From Candidatus Parcubacteria bacterium (lineage in GTDB: Bacteria > Patescibacteriota > Minisyncoccia > Minisyncoccales > Staskawiczbacteraceae), in the NCBI GenBank assembly GCA_019658985.1, contig JAIFWS010000055.1, positions 1 to 5,766 of the forward strand: a stretch of 5,766 bases of DNA, in the 5' to 3' direction. The translations under genes and the position numbers were made by a program. The notes beneath the pieces are model-generated. The model did no database searches. It was not told where the DNA came from and worked only from the letters and a program-made list of their open reading frames with translations. Position 1 is the first letter of the stretch. The number at the start of each line of letters is the position of its first letter. Below, one piece after another: positions 1 through 5,766 of the stretch.

Positions 1-2
1 GG

Positions 3-953
3 GATAATTTAAATTACCCGTTCGTGCTGCTTGCCCAGCAACTTGGCGCCATGGGATACAAAACGGCCACGCTGGACATGGATGAAATCAATACGTTTAA
101 CGCCATTGTCTTCATTGAATTCCCCGGTCTGCAAAATGCTTATTTTAAAAAAGCCCTCAAAAGCGGGAAGGACCTTTACCTTATAACCCTCGAATCCCCG
201 CTCATCAAGCCCGACAACTACCAGAAAAAAAACCATTCCTATTTTAAAAAAATATTCACTTGGGACGACACCCTAGTCGACAACATAACCTATTTTAAAA
301 TTAACTATTCCCACCATATACCGGCTGCGCTCTCTTTTAATAGCGACTCGTCAAAAAAATTGTGCGTCTTGATTGCCGGAAACAAATCCTCACCTCATTC
401 GCTCCAGCTTTACTCAGAAAGAATAAAAGCCATCCGCTGGTTTGAACAAAACCACCCCGAAGATTTCGACTTATATGGAAAGGGCTGGGATCGGCATAAT
501 TTCCAGGGAAAGTTCCTGGGAATCAATATCGCCCGGCTCAACCGCCTTACTTTTTTAACAAAAGCATTGCGGCCCTACTACCCCTCATACAAAGGAAGCA
601 TCAACTCAAAAAAAGAAACGCATTCGAAATACCGGTTTTCCATCTGTTATGAAAATGCACGGGATATACCGGGCTATATTACCGAAAAGATATTCGACTG
701 CTTTCTAGCCGGCTGCGTACCTGTTTATTGGGGAGCGCCAAACATCACCGACCACATTCCAGCCAACACCTTTATCGACAGGCGTAATTTTCCAAGCTAC
801 GAAGCGCTATATTCTTACCTTAAAAATATGCCTACAGCAGAATATCAGGGATATTTGGATGGCATCAAGGGTTTTCTGGCCAGCCAACAGGCCTATCCAT
901 TTTCAGCCGAGTATTTTACCGATACCATCATAAAAAATATCGTCCATGAATAA
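3..953 (+). CDS. GT10 family alpha-fucosyltransferase, 5' end cut by window edge
   Basis: Probable alpha-1,3/1,4-fucosyltransferase (CAZy GT10, Pfam Glyco_transf_10), which moves L-fucose from GDP-L-fucose onto a growing glycan on the cytoplasmic side of the membrane. The frame is open to the left edge with no stop, and the first residues (DNLNYPF...) look internal, so perhaps 20-30 N-terminal residues are missing. A GTG at 24 lies in frame but is probably not the start. Counting from that GTG, the GDP-fucose-binding signature runs from about residue 203 to 240: YRFSICYEN (Glu210), then YITEKIFD (Glu221, Lys222), then GCVPVYWGAPN. These are the most conserved GT10 residues. No signal peptide or membrane segment is visible in the part present. 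The stop overlaps the next gene by 8 nt, indicating one transcript. The donor sugar is expected to come from the gmd/fcl genes on the opposite strand. Family assignment is strong; the acceptor and linkage are unknown. Confidence 0.9.
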   Translation, partial: DNLNYPFVLLAQQLGAMGYKTATLDMDEINTFNAIVFIEFPGLQNAYFKKALKSGKDLYLITLESPLIKPDNYQKKNHSYFKKIFTWDDTLVDNITYFKINYSHHIPAALSFNSDSSKKLCVLIAGNKSSPHSLQLYSERIKAIRWFEQNHPEDFDLYGKGWDRHNFQGKFLGINIARLNRLTFLTKALRPYYPSYKGSINSKKETHSKYRFSICYENARDIPGYITEKIFDCFLAGCVPVYWGAPNITDHIPANTFIDRRNFPSYEALYSYLKNMPTAEYQGYLDGIKGFLASQQAYPFSAEYFTDTIIKNIVHE

Positions 954-2031
954 ACCACCACTGGCAACGATGTTTTTCCTGGCCTATAACTGCGGAAAAT
1001 ATCTGGAAGATACCATCCAGCCGATTTTGCATCAAACCTATCCCAATGTTGATGTTATTATTTCCGACAACCAATCCACCGATAACACCGCAGAAGTTGC
1101 CAAAGCACTGGAAAAAAAATATCCGAGGGTAATGTATCGCAAAAATGTCACTGATATAAAAACTGATGAGTTCACCGACATCGGCGCCAAATCGGCCGGA
1201 AAAAAATATGACATTTGCTTAAACCATTGCAACGGATGTTTGCGCTCGGGCATGGCCACCGGAGAGTTTGTCATGTTTTGCCACCAAGACGATGTCTATG
1301 AAAAAAACATCATAGAAAAACAGGTTGGATTTTTATTGGAACATCCCGAAGCGGCCGCGGTTTTTACCATGGGCAACATTATCGGCAAAAACGGAGAAAA
1401 AATCGGGGAGAATAAACTGCCTGGTGGCCTGCGAAACAAACAAATATTCCATTTTGCCGAGGTATTCCAGGCCATTTTAAACCACGGTAACATGTTTCTT
1501 CTTACTCCTACTTTCATGGCTAGGACAAGCACCTTTGAAAAATTAGGGCTCTTTGACGATCACGGGCCTTTCGGCGGATCGGATGATTTGGAAATGTGGC
1601 TGCGGATATTGGAACACGCGCCAGTGGGTATTTTACAAGAAAACCTGATCAACCGGCGGGTTGGCGGCCGGGCAAAAAAATATAATACTCTACGCACGGA
1701 GAAAGCGGACTTTTTCAAACTAATGGATTATTACCTCGACGAAAAAGGTTACGCCAAAAGCATGGATGAAAAATCACTGCGCCAATATGCCTACCAGAAA
1801 GACTTCGACAACACGTTGCGCGGTATGAATTTTTTAATCCAGGGCGATATCGGGGCGGCAAAGAAAATAATCAGCAATCCGTTTCCTTCCAATTATCTCC
1901 GGGCTTTCATCGAAAACCCGACCAGGATGCGAATAAAAGTCCTGGCATTAAAATGCATATTATGGACAGGAATCAATCTTGGCCCGGGAAAAATACTGGG
2001 GGGAATCCTTCACAAAGTATTTATAAAGTAA
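946..2031 (+). CDS. GT2 family glycosyltransferase (GT-A fold)
   Basis: Inverting glycosyltransferase of family 2, 361 residues, likely adding one sugar to the same polysaccharide repeat as the upstream fucosyltransferase. The N-terminal GT-A domain shows the nucleotide-binding start (MFFLAYNCGKYLEDTI), DNQSTDNT at 41-48, the metal-binding DXD equivalent HQDD at 113-116, and SDDLEMWLR at 212-220, which matches the catalytic-base/acceptor region. Before HQDD there is an extra stretch of about 25 residues (70-100) holding Cys91, Cys95 and Cys98 (CLNHCNGC), which many GT2 enzymes lack. The C-terminal 110 residues are less conserved; a mildly hydrophobic segment near 333-350 is too weak to call transmembrane. 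The ATG at 946 overlaps the preceding gene's stop (ATGAATAA), so translation is probably coupled; no Shine-Dalgarno sequence is visible. A terminator hairpin follows at once. Donor and acceptor cannot be read from the sequence. Confidence 0.9.
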   Translation: MNKPPLATMFFLAYNCGKYLEDTIQPILHQTYPNVDVIISDNQSTDNTAEVAKALEKKYPRVMYRKNVTDIKTDEFTDIGAKSAGKKYDICLNHCNGCLRSGMATGEFVMFCHQDDVYEKNIIEKQVGFLLEHPEAAAVFTMGNIIGKNGEKIGENKLPGGLRNKQIFHFAEVFQAILNHGNMFLLTPTFMARTSTFEKLGLFDDHGPFGGSDDLEMWLRILEHAPVGILQENLINRRVGGRAKKYNTLRTEKADFFKLMDYYLDEKGYAKSMDEKSLRQYAYQKDFDNTLRGMNFLIQGDIGAAKKIISNPFPSNYLRAFIENPTRMRIKVLALKCILWTGINLGPGKILGGILHKVFIK

Positions 2032-2055
2032 AAACCCGCAATCGCGGGTTTTTTT
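2031..2055. terminator. Bidirectional intrinsic terminator between convergent operons
   Basis: A 5-bp GC stem, CCCGC (2035-2039) with GCGGG (2044-2048), closes on loop AATC. It is flanked by A residues at 2030-2034 and T residues at 2049-2055. Read on the plus strand it is a stem plus a 7-T tract directly after the GT2 stop. Read on the minus strand it is the same stem plus a 5-T tract, 12 nt or more past the gmd stop. The A/T flanks can extend the stem by four A-T pairs. Its place between converging genes supports use by both. Confidence 0.88.
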
Positions 2056-2066
2056 ATTGTTTTACA

Positions 2067-3137
2067 TTAATCAATCGGCCACCATCTATTAGGGAATTTT
2101 TCCGCCAAGATCCTGTCTCCCGCGCCGATTACCGGTAAATTATATTTGCGAAAATCCGCGTCAATCATGATTTTCACCAAGTCTTCCAGCCTGATTTTCG
2201 GTTCAAATCCAAACGCGTTCCTTGCTTTAGAACTATTGCCCTGCAAAAGATCAACTTCGGTCGGGCGGAAATACTGCAAATCAATTTCAACGTATTGCTG
2301 CCAATCACCCAACCCGGCGTAAGTAAACGCCAGTTGTAAAAATTCTTTTACCGAATAGGCCTGGCCGGTAGAAACCACAAAGTCGTCTGGTTTTTCCTGT
2401 TGCAAAATCCTCCACATTGATTCCACATACTCCGGCGCGAATCCCCAATCGCGCTTAGCCTCGATATTTCCCAAATATATCTTCTTATCGAGTCCGGCCT
2501 TAATCCTGGCGATTCCGATCGTAATTTTGCGTGATACAAAAGACTCCCCGCGGCGCGGCGATTCGTGGTTAAATAAAATTCCATTAGAGGAGAAAATACT
2601 GTAAGCTTCCCGGTAATTTTTGGTGATCCAATAAGCGTAAAGCTTAGCGATAGCATATGGGCTGCGCGGCCGAAAAGGCGTTTCTTCATTTTGGGGAATT
2701 TCCGCCACTTTCCCATAGAGTTCGCTGGTAGAGGCCTGGTAAAACTTTGTTGTTTTTTGCAATCCCAAGAGCTTTATAGCTTCGAGCATGCGCAGAGTTC
2801 CAATAGCATCAGAATTGGCGGTGTACTCAGGAATATCAAACGAAGTTCTTACGTGCGACTGGGCAGCTAAATGATAAATTTCATCAGGTTTTACCTTATT
2901 GATAATATCAATGAGCGTGGTGGCATCGGCCATATCGCCGTAATGTAAGAAAAGCTTGTCAGGCTTGTTATAATCTTTAAAAAGATGCTCAATGCGCTGG
3001 GTATTAAAATTACTGGCCTTGCGGACGATGCCATGGACTTGATATCCCTTGCTAATCAAAAAATCAGCCAAATACGATCCGTCTTGGCCGGTTATTCCCG
3101 TGATTAAAGCTTTCTTGGTTTCAGTTGTTGTTTCCAT
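2067..3137 (-). CDS. gmd: GDP-mannose 4,6-dehydratase
   Basis: Converts GDP-D-mannose to GDP-4-keto-6-deoxy-D-mannose, the branch point for GDP-L-fucose, GDP-D-rhamnose, GDP-perosamine and GDP-colitose. It is a cytoplasmic, NADP-dependent extended short-chain dehydrogenase. At 356 residues it is full length for the family. It shows the Rossmann motif GITGQDG (14-20), IYHLAAQSHV (87-96), the active-site STSELYG (136-142, Thr137 and Glu139), the YAIAK pair (Tyr161, Lys165), NHESPRRGE (190-198) and the Gmd-typical RPTEVDLLQGN (291-301). All catalytic residues are present. The ATG at 3137 lies 17 nt inside the 3' end of fcl, in another frame, and no strong ribosome site precedes it, so translation likely depends on coupling to fcl. 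The gene is last in its operon and ends at the bidirectional terminator. It remains intact although fcl is broken. Confidence 0.97.
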   Translation of the reverse strand: METTTETKKALITGITGQDGSYLADFLISKGYQVHGIVRKASNFNTQRIEHLFKDYNKPDKLFLHYGDMADATTLIDIINKVKPDEIYHLAAQSHVRTSFDIPEYTANSDAIGTLRMLEAIKLLGLQKTTKFYQASTSELYGKVAEIPQNEETPFRPRSPYAIAKLYAYWITKNYREAYSIFSSNGILFNHESPRRGESFVSRKITIGIARIKAGLDKKIYLGNIEAKRDWGFAPEYVESMWRILQQEKPDDFVVSTGQAYSVKEFLQLAFTYAGLGDWQQYVEIDLQYFRPTEVDLLQGNSSKARNAFGFEPKIRLEDLVKIMIDADFRKYNLPVIGAGDRILAEKFPNRWWPID

Positions 3138-3916
3138 CTTTTATAGGATTGCTTATATACCATTCTATCGTTTTTTTCAAGCCTTCGGTAAAATCAGTGG
3201 TTGCCGCAAAGCCAAACTCTTTTTGGGCGCGCGATATGTCGAGCGACCGGCGCGGCTGGCCATCAGGCTTTGAACTATTCCAGGTTATTTCCCCTTTAAA
3301 ATCCATCAGGCCGGCAATTAAAGGTACCAGCTCCTTGATGGTTATTTCTTTTCCCGATCCGATGTTTCACGTGCGATTTACTCGGATCAAATGCGTCACC
3401 CGGGCCGTACATATTCACCGGAAAGATCGTAATGGCGTTGAACCCGTATTGCTGTTTGTAAGCCTGGGCCTGCACCAACATCATTTTTTTAGCCAAACCA
3501 TAAGGCGCGTTCGTTTCCTCGGGATATCCATTCCAAAGGTCATCTTCCCTAAACGGAACCGGGGTGAATTTTGGATACGCACACACGGTAGCCAAAGCAA
3601 CAAACTTCTCCACTCCGGTTTGGCGGGCTGCTTCCATCAATTGCGCGCCCATAATTAAATTATCGTAAAAAAGTTCTCCGGGTTTTTCCATATTGAAACC
3701 GATGCCGCCGACTTTGGCCGCCAAATGGATAACTACGTCCTGCCCGGCCACCGCCTTTTTGCAGTCTTCCCAATTTTTCAAATCCAAATCATCAATAGTC
3801 GGCAAAAACAGGTTTTCTTTTGGAACACTGCGTTTTTCCATCAGGTTTTTTACTAAATGGCGGCCGACAAAACCGTCAGCTCCCGTAATTACAATTTTTT
3901 TCTTGGATAAATCCAT
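3121..3916 (-). pseudogene. fcl: GDP-L-fucose synthase with internal frameshifting deletion
   Basis: Fcl (WcaG) epimerises and reduces GDP-4-keto-6-deoxymannose to GDP-L-fucose. The ATG at 3916 opens a normal N-terminus: GADGFVG (12-18), HLAAKVGG (64-71), TVCAYP (110-115), Tyr139/Lys143 in PYGLAKK and MYGPGDAFDPSKSHV ending at 183 (His182 matches the catalytic His). After this Val the reading frame yields 23 unrelated residues and stops at 3296. Shifted by one base, from about 3366 to the stop at 3121, the sequence resumes as a clean Fcl C-terminus of 81 residues: NIGSGKEITIKEL, SSKPDGQPRRSLDISR, EGLKKTIEWY. The missing piece is what normally lies between SHV and NIGSG, i.e. the IPALIRKF and WGxGxPxREFLYVDD region that binds the substrate. 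The 183+81 residues compare with about 310-320 in the family, so 50-60 codons are lost, with a net frame change (the gene is now 796 nt). A functional product is very unlikely. True mutation versus assembly gap cannot be decided here. Confidence 0.92.
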
Positions 3917-4314
3917 TATTTGCTTTTGTTAAAAATATCCGGCATACGATACACATCTTTTTCGTAAGCGTTATTGGCTCGGGACTGGGAAATAATATCA
4001 AGCATCACGGTTTTTTTCAGAGCCTTGAATTGATGAATGGTCATCGGATGAATCGTCATCAAATCCCCTTCATTTAAAATATGTTTTTTAAATTTTTGCG
4101 GCGTTTTAGCATCGGCTACGGTAACTTCGAAGCTCCCGGATAAAATATAATTATACTGGGTTGAGAGTTTGTGGTAGTGGTTAGCCCGGACCGCTCCCTT
4201 GGCTGTTGTGATAATCCCGACATGACTCACCTTCTCATTAATGATATCAGTAATGCTTCCCCGCGCGTCGGTAAAATCAGGCTTTAGTTTTTTAATGGTT
4301 ACTTTCATAATCAT
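3916..4314 (-). CDS. Small cupin protein, possible sugar-nucleotide isomerase/epimerase relative
   Basis: A 132-residue single-domain cupin. It has a DARGSITDI element (16-24) like the D-x-RG start of RmlC/FdtA-type sugar enzymes. The first cupin motif follows (RANHYHKLSTQYNYILSGSF, about 43-62), with two His and a Gln/Tyr suited to metal or sugar binding. The second motif is NEGDLMTIHPMTIHQFKAL (about 81-99). FdtA-like NDP-4-keto-6-deoxysugar ketoisomerases have a similar RG-H-A-H-K...Q...GS pattern, so a role in modifying a keto-sugar intermediate is plausible but unproven; a non-catalytic cupin is the alternative. The stop overlaps the fcl start by one base (TAATG), so it is co-translated with fcl and gmd. 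The start at 4314 (ATG ATT ATG) has no Shine-Dalgarno sequence; the ATG at 4308 is an equal candidate. It is the first gene after the 86-nt spacer and may lead its own transcript. Confidence 0.8.
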   Translation of the reverse strand: MIMKVTIKKLKPDFTDARGSITDIINEKVSHVGIITTAKGAVRANHYHKLSTQYNYILSGSFEVTVADAKTPQKFKKHILNEGDLMTIHPMTIHQFKALKKTVMLDIISQSRANNAYEKDVYRMPDIFNKSK

Positions 4315-4365
4315 GAATGAGGAGGGAATAAGAAATCACAATTTATTATTCCGACCGGTTGATTG

Positions 4366-4371
4366 ATTATA
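4366..4371 (-). promoter_or_regulatory. Possible -10 box for the cupin-fcl-gmd operon
   Basis: On the minus strand this spacer holds a perfect TATAAT, about 51 nt before the cupin ATG at 4314. It partly overlaps one arm of the inverted repeat, so a protein bound there could block it. No good TTGACA-like -35 box lies 16-18 nt upstream (ATATGA/TATGAA region), and the surroundings are AT-rich, so this is a weak prediction. Transcription could instead run through from the methyltransferase gene. Confidence 0.25.
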
Positions 4372-4395
4372 TGAATTGCGCTAGCGATTCATATA
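4368..4395. repeat. Imperfect inverted repeat in the 86-nt intergenic spacer
   Basis: TATATGAAT (4368-4376) and ATTCATATA (4387-4395) are perfect 9-nt inverted arms around a 10-nt centre that contains the palindrome CGCTAGCG. As RNA it could fold as 9 bp, one mismatch, 2 bp and a 4-nt loop. Neither side has a T tract, so it is not a typical terminator. It may be an operator or an mRNA processing or stability hairpin between the methyltransferase and cupin genes. The arms are AT-rich, so chance is possible. Confidence 0.5.
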
Positions 4396-4400
4396 TTATT

Positions 4401-5642
4401 TTATATTATCGCTGGTTTTGGAATAGGAATAATAAACTTGCCTCCCTGCTTGGCAAAAGCTTCGTTGTTTTTGATGATTTCCGGGGCGAAATTCCAGGCA
4501 AAGATAATACCGTAATCCGCTTGCTGATTTTGGTCGCCACCTTCTTTTACAATCGGAATATGCATGCCGGGAGTATAATGGCCTATTTTAATCGTAGACT
4601 TCTCCGTGATGTAGTCGAGCATATCAGAACCGATTTTACAATAATTCAGAATGGTGTTCCCCTTGGCCGGCGCCGAAATGCCGATAACTTTTTTACCTTT
4701 TGATTTTAAATCCTGGAGCAATGCCAATAAATCTTCTTTGTGCTTTTTCACGCGGGTGGCAAATAAATCCAAGACCTCTTTGGTGTAAATACCGCTGGTT
4801 TCTTCCAAGTCTAATAATTCCCGCACGCGACTGGAAACCTGGCGCTGGCCCGGCTGGCAGACGAATACCCGGATTGATTTGGCGTGGATGTCCTGGCGCT
4901 GCACATCAAATACCTCCATGCCATGCTTTTTGAAAAATAAGACTACCGGTTTCAAAGAAATATATTCTAAGTGCTCCAAGTAAATCGTGTCATAGGCCAG
5001 GGTTTCTATCAAATCAACCAAGTATGGCACTTCAAAAATAAACATCCCTTTATCATCAAGGAGCATCTTTAGGGCTGTCACTAGGCCTTCTTTATCATCA
5101 ATATGGGCGAAGACATTGGTTCCGGTAATAACACAGGCCCTTCCTTTGGCCTCAAGAACCTTTGGCGCAACGGACGGACCGAAAAAGTCCTGCCAGGTCT
5201 CAATGCCCCGGGCGTTAGCAATTTTACAAATTTCGGGCGAAGGATCAATGCCCAGCACCTTCATGCCCTGGTTTTTAAAGCCTTCCAGCAATACTCCCAC
5301 GTTGCTGCCGATATCAATGCAAAACGAATCTTTCTGGATATCAAACTCCTTGCAAATAGCGGCCGCCATGGAAAAGAAATGTTCTTTGCCCGTGATAGTA
5401 ATAGAAGACTCGTATTTATATTTTGGTCCATACATTAATGCCGGATCTACAACGTATCCAAGCTGAGTCAACCCACAATCCTGGCATTGGAGCACATTCA
5501 ATGGGAAAAAGGGCTCGGGACTTTTTAAATCTTCCTCAGATAAAATAGCATCGGAAAGCGGAGCCGAGCCCAAATCCAAAAACCGATAAAGATTGCTGCT
5601 CTGGCACATCCTGCACTTTGTAATCTGATATCCTTGTTCCAT
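4401..5642 (-). CDS. NDP-hexose C-methyltransferase (TylC3/TcaB9-like)
   Basis: SAM-dependent enzyme that puts a methyl group on a ring carbon (usually C3) of a nucleotide-linked 4-keto-deoxysugar, giving branched-chain sugars. Its 413 residues show the family's three parts. The N-terminal zinc domain has Cys10, Cys13, Cys53 and Cys56. The SAM-binding Rossmann domain has CIDIGSNVG (108-116) and GIDPSP (131-136). The C-terminal C-methyltransferase domain has GISAPAKGNTILNYC (321-335) and HYTPGMHIPI (355-364). NVFAHID (176-182) and YLEHLEY (221-227, Glu223/His224) match the catalytic His and Glu-His pair described for TcaB9, so it should be active. The ATG at 5642 is preferred because it sits 1 nt after the upstream stop (TAACATG); a TTG at 5654 would overlap that gene. 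No clear Shine-Dalgarno sequence is visible. Whether the substrate is a GDP- or dTDP-sugar cannot be read; gmd nearby makes a GDP-4-keto sugar possible. Confidence 0.93.
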   Translation of the reverse strand: MEQGYQITKCRMCQSSNLYRFLDLGSAPLSDAILSEEDLKSPEPFFPLNVLQCQDCGLTQLGYVVDPALMYGPKYKYESSITITGKEHFFSMAAAICKEFDIQKDSFCIDIGSNVGVLLEGFKNQGMKVLGIDPSPEICKIANARGIETWQDFFGPSVAPKVLEAKGRACVITGTNVFAHIDDKEGLVTALKMLLDDKGMFIFEVPYLVDLIETLAYDTIYLEHLEYISLKPVVLFFKKHGMEVFDVQRQDIHAKSIRVFVCQPGQRQVSSRVRELLDLEETSGIYTKEVLDLFATRVKKHKEDLLALLQDLKSKGKKVIGISAPAKGNTILNYCKIGSDMLDYITEKSTIKIGHYTPGMHIPIVKEGGDQNQQADYGIIFAWNFAPEIIKNNEAFAKQGGKFIIPIPKPAII

Positions 5643-5643
5643 G

Positions 5644-5766
5644 TTACTTTGCAAGCAGTGATATTACTTCTTTAGATACTGTTTCGATTTCATCGAGGGT
5701 TAGCCCCAGGCCGCTTGGCAAATATAATCCCTGGGCGGCCAGGTTTTTTGAAACAGGATATTCTCC
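5644..5766 (-). CDS. C-terminal end of DegT/DnrJ/EryC1/StrS-family sugar aminotransferase (partial)
   Basis: An open frame enters from the right edge and ends with TAA at 5646-5644, giving 40 residues. The segment YPVSKNLAAQGLYLPSGLGL followed by TLDEIETV is the characteristic C-terminus of PLP-dependent sugar aminotransferases (DegT/DnrJ/EryC1/StrS, aspartate aminotransferase fold I). In these proteins a "P..e.la..GlyLPsg..lt.eqi..v" block precedes a short final helix. Such enzymes aminate 4-keto or 3-keto nucleotide sugars (some, like ColD, dehydrate instead). The PLP lysine and substrate pocket lie outside the window, so the exact reaction is unknown. The stop is separated by one base from the methyltransferase ATG, showing a shared operon. 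Confidence 0.82.
   Translation of the reverse strand, partial: GEYPVSKNLAAQGLYLPSGLGLTLDEIETVSKEVISLLAK

Noticed and set aside
141..300. TATTTTAAAA occurs three times (141-150, 240-249, 291-300).
   Set aside because: All three are in frame in the GT10 gene and encode Tyr-Phe-Lys in an AT-rich stretch; spacing is irregular, so codon coincidence is the simpler explanation.
1038..1532. Two minus-strand open frames of 78 codons inside the GT2 gene.
   Set aside because: They are shadows of a well-conserved glycosyltransferase and show no domain or start signal.
3283..3348. Direct repeat GGTTATTTC at 3283-3291 and 3340-3348, considered as the cause of the fcl deletion.
   Set aside because: Both copies lie on the C-terminal side of the junction and encode Glu-Ile-Thr in two normal Fcl positions, so they cannot have bracketed the lost segment.
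3366..3373. CACGTG palindrome at the fcl junction, considered as a mobile-element or recombinase site.
   Set aside because: It is six bases, is explained by the normal Ser-His-Val codons, and there are no flanking duplications or inverted ends.
3125..3658. Open frame of 177 codons on the plus strand.
   Set aside because: It is antisense to fcl and gmd, has no recognisable domain, and the minus-strand protein similarity is unambiguous.
4319..4703. GGAGGG on the plus strand near 4320 and a downstream plus-strand frame at 4359-4703, considered as a small gene.
   Set aside because: The GGAGGG is more than 30 nt from the nearest ATG, and the frame is mostly antisense to the conserved C-methyltransferase domain.

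Overview
The window is part of a bacterial surface-polysaccharide (O-antigen, capsule or exopolysaccharide) gene cluster. It is tightly packed, with overlapping or 1-nt-spaced genes on both strands that converge on one shared terminator near 2031-2055. TGA is used as a stop (end of the fcl remnant), so a code that reassigns TGA is unlikely. GC is moderate. No visible gene start has a clear Shine-Dalgarno sequence. That fits lineages with weak SD usage, such as Bacteroidota or many Patescibacteria, but the organism cannot be named from this sequence.

Plus strand (1-2031): the C-terminal bulk of a GT10 alpha-fucosyltransferase, cut by the left edge, overlaps by 8 nt a GT2 glycosyltransferase. 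Both are probably cytoplasmic enzymes that extend a lipid-linked glycan.

Minus strand, in transcription order from the right edge: the last 40 residues of a DegT/DnrJ/EryC1/StrS-type PLP sugar aminotransferase (5766-5644, easily missed because it is short); a TylC3/TcaB9-like NDP-hexose C-methyltransferase (5642-4401); an 86-nt spacer with an inverted repeat and a TATAAT box; a small cupin protein (4314-3916); GDP-L-fucose synthase fcl (3916-3121); and GDP-mannose 4,6-dehydratase gmd (3137-2067).

Together gmd, fcl and the GT10 enzyme would form a complete route GDP-mannose -> GDP-4-keto-6-deoxymannose -> GDP-L-fucose -> fucosylated glycan. However, fcl carries an internal deletion of roughly 50-60 codons that also shifts the frame, so as written it cannot make GDP-L-fucose. 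Either this genome has lost fucose synthesis (or has a second fcl), or the assembly dropped a segment. The aminotransferase, C-methyltransferase and cupin suggest a second, branched or amino deoxysugar made in the same cluster. I see no defence system, mobile element, CRISPR array or RNA gene. The most notable items are the broken fcl, the unassigned cupin and the possible diversion of the Gmd product.
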